A stretch of 40,831 nucleotides of DNA from Amazonocrinis nigriterrae CENA67 (GTDB taxonomy: Bacteria; Cyanobacteriota; Cyanobacteriia; Cyanobacteriales; Nostocaceae): positions 25,759 through 66,589 of the forward strand of contig NZ_JAECZC010000050.1 of NCBI RefSeq assembly GCF_016056305.1, read 5' to 3'. Below, piece after piece: positions 16,179 to 24,090 of the stretch. The position numbers and the translations under genes are program-made. The notes beneath the pieces were generated by a model. That model was not told the origin of the DNA. It saw only the letters and a program-made list of their open reading frames with translations, and did not search any database. The stretch's first letter is position 1, and every line of letters begins with the position of its first letter.

Positions 16179-16399
16179 AATATACAATAATTATTCAATG
16201 GTCAGAAGAAGACCAATGTTATGTAGTGTCGCTACCTGAGTTTACCGATATAATGCAACCTTGTACTCATGGAGATACTTACGAAGAAGCCCTCAAAAAT
16301 GCTCAAGAAGTTTTAGAAATGCTCATAGAATCATCATTAGAAGATGGTCAACCTTTGCCAGAACCTCAAACTTTAGGAAAGCCATTAAAAGTAGCTTAA
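16175..16399 (+). CDS. hicB: HicB-family antitoxin, copy 2
   Basis: 74 residues starting MKYTIIIQWSEEDQCYVVSL, then PEFTDIMQPCTHGDTYEEAL and the same C-terminal part as copy 1. It is translationally coupled to the interrupted hicA by ATGA overlap, with GGGGAGGAG upstream in the hicA tail as ribosome-binding site. Its retained open frame next to a dead toxin suggests either continuing use against a HicA elsewhere or recent toxin loss. Confidence 0.88.
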   Translation: MKYTIIIQWSEEDQCYVVSLPEFTDIMQPCTHGDTYEEALKNAQEVLEMLIESSLEDGQPLPEPQTLGKPLKVA

Positions 16400-16445
16400 G
16401 CATTCATAGAATGTGTTATTGCGCCAGCGTCAACACAGCCAGAGA

Positions 16446-16590
16446 TTTAACGTGAGTTCGACGGATTTTAAAAACCCCACTTCCATTCCTCTCCCCTGCA
16501 AGGAGAGAGGCTTCAAAACCCCAATTTTTTGTTCTTGATTAAGGATCTTAAAGCCCCTCTCCGCGTCGGAGAGGGGTTGGGGAGAGGTAG
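16446..16590. repeat. dispersed double-hairpin element
   Basis: It starts tttaacgtgagttcgac, then hairpin CCTCTCCCCTGCAAGGAGAGAGG (imperfect), aaccccaattttttgttcttgatt, then CCCCTCTCCG-cgt-CGGAGAGGGG and TTGGGGAGAGGTAG. The first part recurs at 26976-27043. The right end forms the 3' end of the next gene on the minus strand. Confidence 0.65.
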
Positions 16591-16806
16591 ATCGAATACA
16601 GTCATGAAATCACCATCTTTATATTCAGCGCGAACTGCTTGAATTTCTGCCTGTGTTTGTGCATCATCTTCATACAATGCTTCTTCAGCTTCAAAAATTT
16701 GTTGCTCTATTAGCTCTTGAAGTTGACGTTTTTCTATTAAATCAAGGGAAGATATTGCTTCTGCTAAAGTTTCTAAGGAGAGTTGTAGTTTAACAATGGC
16801 TGGCAT
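16513..16806 (-). CDS. antitoxin-like small protein with a repeat-derived C-terminus
   Basis: A 97-residue frame starting MPAIVKLQLSLETLAEAISS with an excellent site TAGGAG 6 nt upstream. Residues 1-70 (LDLIEKRQLQELIEQQIFEAEEALYED, then AEIQAVRAEYKDGDFMT) resemble small cyanobacterial antitoxin-type proteins that normally end soon after a GDYMT-like motif. From residue 72 onward (DLPLPNPSPTRRGALRS) the sequence is the in-frame translation of the dispersed CCCCTCTCCG hairpin element, so the natural C-terminus has been replaced. No toxin gene follows. Family assignment is from memory of similar proteins and is tentative. Confidence 0.6.
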   Translation of the reverse strand: MPAIVKLQLSLETLAEAISSLDLIEKRQLQELIEQQIFEAEEALYEDDAQTQAEIQAVRAEYKDGDFMTVFDLPLPNPSPTRRGALRSLIKNKKLGF

Positions 16807-17078
16807 TTTTCTCCTATTAGGTGTATTTTTTTCATAATGTATTCGTGGGGTGTGTTGTCGCCAAATGCTGCACCATCACTGTTATGCGGTGCGTTAGGAC
16901 AAGAGTCCATAACGCACCCTACTATAATTAAAGCTCAGCACTCAGCACTTTTGTCATTTGTCAGTGGTCAGTTGTCAGTTGTCATTTGTTCTTTGCTACT
17001 TCCCATTCCCCATTGCCCCTTATCCCCAGAGGGGGCCCCGAGTTCCCCATTCCCCATTCCCAATTCCCCAGTCCCCAA

Positions 17079-17849
17079 TTATGGAAACTTCCTTTCCCGC
17101 ACTTCCATAGCATAATCCTGCACGGCTTTGCTAATTGTCTCGCGCAGATTTGTATAAACTTTGGCAAAGGGTGGTTGCTTCTCTGCAAGTCCGAGAACAT
17201 CAGAGGTAACTAAAACTTGTCCATCGCAGTGAGGCCCTGCACCAATTCCAATGGTGGGAATGCTTAACTTTTGTGAAATCTGCATTGCCAAATCAACGGG
17301 GATATGCTCTAACACAATGGCAAATACACCCGCTTGTTCGAGAGCGATCGCTTCGTTTAAAATTCTGTCTGCTGTCTGTTGGGTCTTTCCTTGTTGACGC
17401 AAACCAATTTGATGTACTGATTGTGGTGTCAAACCTACATGACCCATGACTGGAATACCCGCCTGTACTAACCGAGCAATAGTTTCTACCATCGCTGGAT
17501 AGCCACCTTCTAACTTTACCGCTTGAGCGCCGGTTTCTTTGAGGACTCGCCCAGCAGAATGCATTGCTTGTTGCAAACTTTCTTGATAAGTCAAAAATGG
17601 CAAATCTACCACAACCAAAGCTCGTTTCACACCACGACGCACAGATTTAGCATGGTAGAGCATTTCATCTAAAGTAATAGGCAGCGTTGTTTCATAGCCT
17701 AAAACCACCGCCATCGAGTCGCCCACAAGGATCAAGTCTACACCAGCAGCATCGAGAAGTTGAGCGATCGCATAATCCCAGGCGGTCAACGCTACAATTG
17801 AACGCCCTTGTTGTTTCCATTGAATTAATTGCTGAGTAGTGACTACCAT
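17079..17849 (-). CDS. panB: 3-methyl-2-oxobutanoate hydroxymethyltransferase
   Basis: A 256-residue TIM-barrel enzyme of pantothenate (coenzyme A) synthesis that transfers a hydroxymethyl group from methylene-tetrahydrofolate to 2-oxoisovalerate. Hallmarks are [38 protein letters not shown] (metal-binding Asp), [27 protein letters not shown] (catalytic Glu region) and [20 protein letters not shown]. Length fits the family. It stands alone, with heptamer repeats on both sides; panC is not in the window. The interval 16807-17078 holds a gcgttaggacaagagtccataacgc element and cattccccattcccc-type repeats. Confidence 0.95.
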   Translation of the reverse strand: MVVTTQQLIQWKQQGRSIVALTAWDYAIAQLLDAAGVDLILVGDSMAVVLGYETTLPITLDEMLYHAKSVRRGVKRALVVVDLPFLTYQESLQQAMHSAGRVLKETGAQAVKLEGGYPAMVETIARLVQAGIPVMGHVGLTPQSVHQIGLRQQGKTQQTADRILNEAIALEQAGVFAIVLEHIPVDLAMQISQKLSIPTIGIGAGPHCDGQVLVTSDVLGLAEKQPPFAKVYTNLRETISKAVQDYAMEVRERKFP

Positions 17850-17852
17850 TTT

Positions 17853-18026
17853 TTTAGTGCTGAGTGCTGAGTGCTGAGGAGTTAGGAGTTATGAGTGAGA
17901 AGTTAGGAATAGAGTTGGTAGTTATGATTGTAGATATTTGAGAGTTGAATTTAGTTGATAACTTTTAACTCCTAACTCTTAACTCCTAACTCCTAACTCC
18001 TAATTCCTAACTCCTAACTCTTAACT
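17853..18026. repeat. short tandem repeats between panB and the propeller gene
   Basis: agtgctg x3 (17858-17877), ggagttaggagttatgag, and on the far side repeated taactcc/taactct heptamers (17966-18025). This is the same TTAGGAG family that occurs after rbcL and at chlI. Confidence 0.8.
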
Positions 18027-18027
18027 T

Positions 18028-19197
18028 TCACTTAACAGCGCGACTGAAAGCAAGATGGGGTTTTGCACTGGTCATTTTGGGCATTAACCAAGCCAGACCT
18101 TCACTAGTGCCTATCCACAATTTATTGCCGACATCAGGCACAATGGTTAAAATCCTACTGGAAGGAAGTCCTGGAACTTCACTGTCTAATACAGCTCCTG
18201 TATTTGGATTTAATCGTAACAAACCATTGCTAGTACCAACCCAGATACTACCATCTTTGGCAAAACGCACTGCTGTGACGTTACGCCCACGCAACCGAGT
18301 CACAGACCTCAACACTGCACCAGTTTTGGGGTTAATCACTAGCAAATTATTCGGCATTCCCGCCCAAATCAAACCTTCTGGACTGATAGTTAAGGCTTGT
18401 ACTGTCGCCCCTGGTAAATCAGCGATACGTTGCATAATCGTACCTTTGGCGCTATTCACCCGCACTAGTCCATCAAGAGTACCTACCCACACATGACCTT
18501 CAGCATCTAAAGTCATGGTATTAGCACTCACACCAGGTAAATTTTTTAATGTTGTCATAATTAAACCTTGGTCGGGACTAACTAAGGCTAAGCCGTTATC
18601 GGTTCCAGTCCACAAATAGCCCCGTTTGTCAAGTAACAGTGACAACACCCGTTTAGAAGGTAAAAACAAATTTTGTGCTGTGATTTCATTAGTGCGGGGG
18701 TCAACTCGCATCAGTCCTTCATAAGTTCCCACCCACAAGCGCCCGACTTTATCTTGAGCTAATGCACCAATAGCGACATTTGGCAAGTTTACACGAGCTA
18801 AAATTTTGCCCGTGTTGGGGTCAATATGTGATAAACCCCGCCAAGAACCCACCCACAGATTACCTGTAAAATCTCCCAGTAAATTGCTAACACGGTAATC
18901 GACCTCAAGCGATCGCTCTTCCAGACCCCGTTCATCTGGTAAAGGGTCTACTCGTGGCGGTGGTGCGGAAGGTGGATAAGCAGGCGTAGTCTCCGATGGT
19001 TTAATATCGGGGGTTTTTTTTGGCGGGACACCACTACCATTTTTTTGTGCGATAGCTGGATTTGCCATTGCTACAAGCCCTATACTCGGCACAGCAATCA
19101 ACCCCAGCAACACAGAAGTCATCAATAAACTAATACGCTGACGAAACAAGACCACAGTGACATTTCCTTTAGAGACAGTACCCATAACCATTGCCAA
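18028..19197 (-). CDS. exported beta-propeller protein (two-component regulator propeller repeats)
   Basis: 389 residues. A signal peptide or anchor spans about residues 20-50 (ISLLMTSVLLGLIAVPSIGL, ending ANPAIAQ), followed by a Pro-rich linker (PPKKTPDIKPSETTPAYPPS). From about residue 95 it carries roughly seven repeats containing GxLWVGTxxGLxRxxPxTG (for example GRLWVGTYEGLMRVDP and GSIWVGTSNGLLRLNP), which fold as a seven-blade propeller. Such domains are usually extracytoplasmic sensor parts of hybrid histidine kinases; here there is no kinase or other domain, so it may be a periplasmic or surface binding protein. The stop lies at the edge of a heptamer-repeat tract. Confidence 0.85.
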   Translation of the reverse strand: MAMVMGTVSKGNVTVVLFRQRISLLMTSVLLGLIAVPSIGLVAMANPAIAQKNGSGVPPKKTPDIKPSETTPAYPPSAPPPRVDPLPDERGLEERSLEVDYRVSNLLGDFTGNLWVGSWRGLSHIDPNTGKILARVNLPNVAIGALAQDKVGRLWVGTYEGLMRVDPRTNEITAQNLFLPSKRVLSLLLDKRGYLWTGTDNGLALVSPDQGLIMTTLKNLPGVSANTMTLDAEGHVWVGTLDGLVRVNSAKGTIMQRIADLPGATVQALTISPEGLIWAGMPNNLLVINPKTGAVLRSVTRLRGRNVTAVRFAKDGSIWVGTSNGLLRLNPNTGAVLDSEVPGLPSSRILTIVPDVGNKLWIGTSEGLAWLMPKMTSAKPHLAFSRAVK

Positions 19198-19257
19198 AAC
19201 TGGCTAACGATTAACATCAGTGTTCCCCCGCTCAATATTTTTTAAACGTCACCGACA

Positions 19258-19440
19258 AGATTTTTGGGGACTGGGGAACTCGGGGCCCCCTCTGGGGATA
19301 AGGGGCAATGGGGATTAGGGACTGGGGAACTCGGGGCCCCCACGACCGGAGGGAGTGGGGATTAGGGGCAATGGAGACTGGGGACTGGGGACTGGGGAAG
19401 AGTTTCCCAATTACCAATTACCAATTACCAATTACCAATC
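19258..19440. repeat. short tandem repeats upstream of the rbc region
   Basis: ggggactggggaactcggggccccc units with gggattaggggcaatgg (19263-19395), then accaatt x4 (19408-19438). The rest of the 19198-20073 gap is the long rbcL upstream region, in which I see no gene. Confidence 0.8.
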
Positions 19441-19730
19441 CCCAATACAACCACAGTATGCTTTTGTAAACAATTCTTAACAAAATGTTTAAATCTTTAT
19501 GTAATAACAAATTTAAATAAATAAGTTAAAAATTTTCAAAGAATAACTTATCAATTTCTTGATATATTGTGAGACAAGTTACAAATTACGCGGTGTGCAA
19601 TTGTCTGAAACTTTCACATACCACTCTGTTGAATCTCCGTCAAGCAAATTCTCTCCCAGTCTTCCCGTCAATAAGGAAGACAACAGAAGTAAGGAGGCGG
19701 GAATTTGGGATAATAAGCCCATTTCCCTAA

Positions 19731-19750
19731 TTACCCGGTGTGTAGGGTAA
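19731..19750. promoter_or_regulatory. candidate regulator-binding palindrome upstream of rbcL
   Basis: TTACCC-N8-GGGTAA is a perfect 6-bp inverted repeat, 324 bp before the rbcL ATG. Its dyad form and position would suit a LysR-type carbon regulator, but no match to a defined CmpR or NdhR site is claimed. Confidence 0.3.
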
Positions 19751-20073
19751 AAATTAAATACTTTCTGCAAGTTGCAAAGTTTTTGTTATAACTGACAAGA
19801 TTTAGCAGAGTAAAAAGGAACAGAGAAAAGAGAATTTTTACTCATGGGACGAGGGAAAAGTAAAAGCGCTAGGTCATGCACCCAGAAGTGGGGATAACAT
19901 TTGTAACTAAGTGTTCGCTGCCTAAAAATCGCTACCCTCTGCCAAAGGCAACCTCTAACAAAAAATTTTTCCTGATTTTCCTGTCGGTGATGGCAGGAAA
20001 AGGTGGATGTGAGAGGAAATTGCACAGAACGTGATTTGATAAGTAAAAAGAATGACTTCTTGGAAGGGAATTT

Positions 20074-21504
20074 ATGTCTTACGCTCAAACGAAGACTCAG
20101 TCAAAATCTGGGTATCAAGCCGGGGTTAAAGATTACAGACTAACTTATTACACACCCGATTACACACCAAAAGATACAGATATTCTGGCAGCATTCCGGG
20201 TTACACCCCAGCCAGGAGTTCCCTTTGAAGAAGCTGGTGCTGCGGTAGCGGCTGAGTCTTCCACTGGTACTTGGACAACCGTATGGACAGACTTGCTTAC
20301 CGACCTAGATCGCTACAAAGGTCGTTGCTACGACATCGAACCAGTTCCTGGTGAAGATAACCAATTTATTGCTTACATTGCTTATCCTCTGGATCTGTTT
20401 GAAGAAGGTTCCGTAACCAACATGTTTACCTCCATCGTAGGTAACGTGTTTGGTTTCAAAGCTTTGAAAGCTCTGCGTCTAGAAGACTTGCGGATTCCTG
20501 TAGCTTACCTGAAGACCTTCCAAGGCCCTCCACACGGTATCCAAGTTGAGCGTGACAAAATCAACAAATACGGTCGTCCTTTGTTGGGTTGTACCATCAA
20601 ACCCAAGTTAGGTCTATCAGCGAAGAACTACGGTCGCGCTGTGTATGAATGTTTGCGCGGTGGTTTGGACTTCACCAAAGACGACGAAAACATCAACTCC
20701 GCACCATTCCAAAGATGGCGCGATCGCTTCTTGTTCGTAGCTGAAGCAATCCACAAATCTCAAGCAGAAACCGGCGAAATCAAAGGTCACTACCTAAACG
20801 TTACCGCTCCTACCTGCGAAGAAATGCTGAAGCGGGCAGAGTTCGCTAAAGAACTCAACATGCCCATCATCATGCACGACTACCTGACCGCAGGTTTCAC
20901 CGCTAACACCACATTGGCTCGCTGGTGTCGTGACAACGGTATCCTGTTGCACATCCACCGCGCGATGCACGCAGTAATCGACCGTCAAAAGAACCACGGT
21001 ATCCACTTCCGTGTATTGGCAAAAGCTCTACGGATGTCTGGTGGTGACCACATCCACACAGGTACTGTTGTTGGTAAATTAGAAGGCGATCGCGCCATCA
21101 CAATGGGCTTCGTTGACCTATTGCGCGAAAACTACGTTGAGCAAGACAGATCTCGCGGTATCTACTTCACCCAAGATTGGGCTTCCATGCCTGGTGTAAT
21201 GGCAGTTGCTTCTGGTGGTATCCACATTTGGCACATGCCCGCACTAGTTGAAATCTTTGGTGATGACTCCGTACTACAATTCGGTGGTGGTACCCTCGGT
21301 CACCCTTGGGGTAACGCTCCTGGCGCTACCGCTAACCGCGTCGCCTTGGAAGCTTGTGTTCAAGCTCGTAACGAAGGCCGTAACTTGGCTCGTGAAGGTA
21401 ACGATATTATCCGCGAAGCTGCTAAGTGGTCTCCTGAATTGGCTGCTGCTTGCGAACTGTGGAAAGAAATTAAGTTTGAATTCGAGTCAGTTGATACTGT
21501 CTGA
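20074..21504 (+). CDS. rbcL: Rubisco large subunit, form IB
   Basis: 476 residues, the usual cyanobacterial length. It carboxylates (or oxygenates) ribulose 1,5-bisphosphate in the beta-carboxysome. Active-site segments are [17 protein letters not shown] (catalytic Lys), [11 protein letters not shown] (the Lys that is carbamylated and the Mg2+ ligands Asp and Glu), [13 protein letters not shown], loop 6 GKLEGDR and the phosphate-binding [14 protein letters not shown] and [20 protein letters not shown] lies 5 nt before the ATG. It is the first gene of rbcL-rbcX-rbcS, with a long AT-rich leader and a palindrome further upstream. Confidence 0.99.
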   Translation: MSYAQTKTQSKSGYQAGVKDYRLTYYTPDYTPKDTDILAAFRVTPQPGVPFEEAGAAVAAESSTGTWTTVWTDLLTDLDRYKGRCYDIEPVPGEDNQFIAYIAYPLDLFEEGSVTNMFTSIVGNVFGFKALKALRLEDLRIPVAYLKTFQGPPHGIQVERDKINKYGRPLLGCTIKPKLGLSAKNYGRAVYECLRGGLDFTKDDENINSAPFQRWRDRFLFVAEAIHKSQAETGEIKGHYLNVTAPTCEEMLKRAEFAKELNMPIIMHDYLTAGFTANTTLARWCRDNGILLHIHRAMHAVIDRQKNHGIHFRVLAKALRMSGGDHIHTGTVVGKLEGDRAITMGFVDLLRENYVEQDRSRGIYFTQDWASMPGVMAVASGGIHIWHMPALVEIFGDDSVLQFGGGTLGHPWGNAPGATANRVALEACVQARNEGRNLAREGNDIIREAAKWSPELAAACELWKEIKFEFESVDTV

Positions 21505-21508
21505 TGTC

Positions 21509-21593
21509 AAGTTAGGAGTTAGAAGTTAAGAGTTAGGAGTTACATTTAATAATTCATAACTCATAACTCATAACTCATAACTCTTATCTGGCT
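21509..21593. repeat. heptamer repeats between rbcL and rbcX
   Basis: gttagga/gttagaa/gttaaga units (21511-21541), then cataact x4-5 (21556-21583). They fill almost the whole 99-bp intercistronic space. Confidence 0.85.
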
Positions 21594-21603
21594 GGGGTCA
21601 AGC

Positions 21604-21969
21604 ATGAATCTTAAGCAAATTGCAAAGGATACAGCCAAGACTCTCCAAAGTTACCTGACATATCAGGCTTTGAGGACAGTTTTGGCACAGCTAGGCGAAA
21701 CGAATCCTCCGTTGGCACTTTGGCTGCAAAACTTCTCATCTGGCAAAGTTCAAGATGGAGAGGCATATATTAAAGCACTGTTCAAAGAAAAGCCAGATTT
21801 GGCATTGCGGATAATGACTGTCAGAGAACATATAGCCGAGGAAGTAACTGATTTCTTACCGGAAATGGTTCGTACTGGCATTCAGCAAGCCAACATGGAA
21901 CAACGACGCCAGCACTTAGAACGGAGTACACAACTCAATTTCTCCAACCCCAGCCCTGAAACCGAATAG
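21604..21969 (+). CDS. rbcX: Rubisco assembly chaperone RbcX
   Basis: A 121-residue helical protein that dimerises and binds the C-terminal tail of RbcL to promote L8 core assembly. Family features are KQIAKDTAKTLQSYLTYQAL (helices forming the binding groove), VLAQLGETNPPLALWLQNFS, and a long helix ALRIMTVREHIAEEVTDFLP. The C-terminal tail (RSTQLNFSNPSPETE) is polar and disordered, as usual. It lies between rbcL and rbcS, the classic cyanobacterial order, 99 bp after rbcL. Confidence 0.96.
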   Translation: MNLKQIAKDTAKTLQSYLTYQALRTVLAQLGETNPPLALWLQNFSSGKVQDGEAYIKALFKEKPDLALRIMTVREHIAEEVTDFLPEMVRTGIQQANMEQRRQHLERSTQLNFSNPSPETE

Positions 21970-22057
21970 TAGACAAACAAGAGATCCAAGATTTGGATAA
22001 CTATCCACTTACTAGGTCAACCTAGTAGTAAAACATAGCAACCTATTATCACCAGCC

Positions 22058-22387
22058 ATGCAAACTCTACCAAAAGAGCGTCGTTACGAAACCCTTTCCT
22101 ATCTGCCTGCTCTGTCTGACGCTCAAATTGCCAAGCAGATTCAGTACATCCTATCTCAAGGTTATATTCCAGCAATCGAGTTCAACGAAACCTCTGAGCC
22201 AACAGATTACTACTGGACATTGTGGAAGCTGCCTTTGTTTGGCGCTAAATCTACTCAAGAAGTACTAAACGAAGTGCAAGCTTGCCGTTCTCAATATTCC
22301 AACAACTACATCCGCGTTGTAGGTTTTGATAACATCAAGCAGTGCCAAGTTCTCAGCTTTATCGTTCACAAACCCAGCAGATACTAA
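22058..22387 (+). CDS. rbcS: Rubisco small subunit
   Basis: 109 residues, typical cyanobacterial length (no betaA-betaB loop extension). It includes [47 protein letters not shown] and [18 protein letters not shown]. It assembles as RbcL8S8 in the carboxysome. A strong terminator follows within 56 bp, closing the rbcLXS operon. Confidence 0.98.
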   Translation: MQTLPKERRYETLSYLPALSDAQIAKQIQYILSQGYIPAIEFNETSEPTDYYWTLWKLPLFGAKSTQEVLNEVQACRSQYSNNYIRVVGFDNIKQCQVLSFIVHKPSRY

Positions 22388-22442
22388 AAAGGTCAAAGCT
22401 GAAAAATACTTCACCTGACACCTTTTAAATTCACTTTCAATC

Positions 22443-22476
22443 AGAGAGGTAGTTAATTCTGCCTCTCTTCTTTTTC
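22443..22476 (+). terminator. rho-independent terminator of the rbcLXS operon
   Basis: AGAGAGG (22443-22449) pairs with CCTCTCT (22462-22468) around a 12-nt loop, followed by tctttttctt. A dispersed ctctgcgtctctgcgcctctgcgtg repeat follows at 22507-22533. Confidence 0.75.
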
Positions 22477-22543
22477 TTAGTGTCTTAGTCGTTCAAAAAA
22501 TCAAAACTCTCTGCGTCTCTGCGCCTCTGCGTGATATTAAATA

Positions 22544-23164
22544 ATGAACTTCCTACATCTACCAGAAGTAAGAATTTGTTTTGTTGGCGACTCTTTTGTC
22601 AACGGTACTGGCGATCCAGAATGCCTTGGTTGGACAGGCAGAATATGTACTAACGCTAATAAAAAAGGTTACGATATTACATATTACAATTTGGGAATTA
22701 GAAGAAACACGAGTACCGATATAGAAAAGCGTTGGTTGCAAGAAGTATTGCTTCGCCTACCCAAAGAACATCCTGGCAGAGTAGTATTTTCTTTTGGGCT
22801 AAATGACACCACAGTAGAAAATGGTAAAACTCGTGTAGACTTTATAGATTCAATCAGAAATGCCCGCAAAATTTTAAGTGAAGCTAAACAGTTATATCCT
22901 GTTTTAATGATTGGGCCAGCACCATATGCAGAACAGGAAGACCCCCAAAGAAAAAAGAGAACTACCGATTTATCAAAACAGTTTGCTTTAATTTGTGAAG
23001 AATTGCATATACCTTATTTAGATGTTTTTCCCATATTAGAAAAATCAAATATCTGGATTGATGAAGCAAGAGCCAATGATGGCGCTCATCCCAGAGCAGG
23101 AGGTTATACAGAATTTGCTCGAATCGTAGAAAATTGGGACGCTTGGCTAAATTGGTTTAGATAA
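22544..23164 (+). CDS. SGNH/GDSL-family hydrolase
   Basis: A 206-residue alpha/beta hydrolase of the SGNH (GDSL lipase/esterase) superfamily. The catalytic Ser17 lies in block I (FVGDSFVNGTGD), the oxyanion Asn87 in block III (FGLNDTT), and Asp179/His182 in block V (NDGAHPRAGGY). There is no signal peptide, so it is probably cytoplasmic. The family cleaves ester bonds in lipids, polysaccharide acetyl groups or thioesters; the substrate cannot be predicted. It sits between the rbc operon terminator and a Uma2 gene, with only 47 bp to the latter. Confidence 0.85.
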   Translation: MNFLHLPEVRICFVGDSFVNGTGDPECLGWTGRICTNANKKGYDITYYNLGIRRNTSTDIEKRWLQEVLLRLPKEHPGRVVFSFGLNDTTVENGKTRVDFIDSIRNARKILSEAKQLYPVLMIGPAPYAEQEDPQRKKRTTDLSKQFALICEELHIPYLDVFPILEKSNIWIDEARANDGAHPRAGGYTEFARIVENWDAWLNWFR

Positions 23165-23211
23165 GAATTGCTTATACTAAATGTAGCAACAATCCTTTGA
23201 GGAATCTGCCA

Positions 23212-23913
23212 ATGACATCATCCATAGAACAAAACCTCGATAAAAGTGCAAGAATTCCGCCCTTAGAAAGTGGTGACAGACTCTCACGCCACGAATTTGA
23301 GCGTCGATACACGGCGATGCCACATATTAAAAAGGCAGAATTAATAGAAGGAGTTGTTTACCTGGCCTCACCTTTGCGTTTCAACAGTCATGGAAAACCT
23401 CATGCAAATCTTATAGGTTGGTTATGGATTTACAAAGTTTCTACTCCTGGAGTTGAGTTAGGTGATAATTCTACAGTACGGCTAGATTTAGACAACGAAC
23501 CACAGCCTGATGTAGTACTTTTAATCGATGAACGTTTAGGTGGACAAGCACGTATTAGTAGTGATGATTACATTGAAGGCGCACCAGAATTAGTGGCAGA
23601 AGTTGCAGCAAGCAGCGCAGCGAATGACTTATATGATAAGAAAAGAGCCTACCGTCGCAACGGTGTGAAAGAGTACATTGTTTGGCAAAGCTTAGAAAAT
23701 AAACTTGATTGGTTCAGTTTGCAAAACGAAGAATATGTCTCATTAGAACCTGGTACAGATGGAGTGATCAAAAGTCGCGTTTTTCCTGGTTTGTGGTTAG
23801 ATATACAGGCATTACGTACAGGGGAAATGACACAAGTTTTAGCCGTATTACAACAAGGATTGCATAGTCAAGAACATGCAGATTTTGTGCAGCAGCTAAC
23901 AAGAAATTTTTAA
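23212..23913 (+). CDS. Uma2-family (DUF820) restriction-endonuclease-fold protein
   Basis: 233 residues from the ATG at 23212, with TGAGGAATC just upstream; a TTG 15 nt earlier is less likely. Family features are RLSRHEFERRYTAMP, KKAELIEGVVYLASP, the acidic strand PQPDVVLLID, and APELVAEVAASSAANDLYDK with KRAYRRNGVKEYIVW, together forming the PD-(D/E)xK-like core. The family is hugely expanded in cyanobacteria and its role is largely unknown. No partner gene is evident. Confidence 0.85.
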   Translation: MTSSIEQNLDKSARIPPLESGDRLSRHEFERRYTAMPHIKKAELIEGVVYLASPLRFNSHGKPHANLIGWLWIYKVSTPGVELGDNSTVRLDLDNEPQPDVVLLIDERLGGQARISSDDYIEGAPELVAEVAASSAANDLYDKKRAYRRNGVKEYIVWQSLENKLDWFSLQNEEYVSLEPGTDGVIKSRVFPGLWLDIQALRTGEMTQVLAVLQQGLHSQEHADFVQQLTRNF

Positions 23914-23972
23914 TTTATAGCCGTAGGCAGATGTATTAGGACAAGATTGATTGCTATTAGCCTTGGAACAAC

Positions 23973-24014
23973 TAGGTTTTCACTCAGCACTCAGCACTCA
24001 GCACTCAGCACTTT
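23973..24014. repeat. CACTCAG heptamer repeat
   Basis: Consecutive cactcag/cactcagcact units (five copies) in the Uma2-rca interval. Confidence 0.85.
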
Positions 24015-24090
24015 GCTATAAAAGCTAATGAAAAATAGCACCCAAAAAAACTTAACATTATTCTAGACCGTATTAAGTAAAGATAATTTC

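Noticed and set aside
16837-17115. 92-codon plus-strand ORF before panB
   Set aside because: It lies wholly in repeats and overlaps the 3' end of panB.
19450-19480. GTATGCTTTTGTAA as an NtcA site for rbcL
   Set aside because: One half-site mismatch and no correctly spaced -10 element was found; too weak to report.
19786-20088. 100-codon minus-strand ORF in the rbcL leader
   Set aside because: It overlaps the rbcL start and leader, and its composition is not protein-like (many Phe/Ser/Arg from AT-rich antisense).
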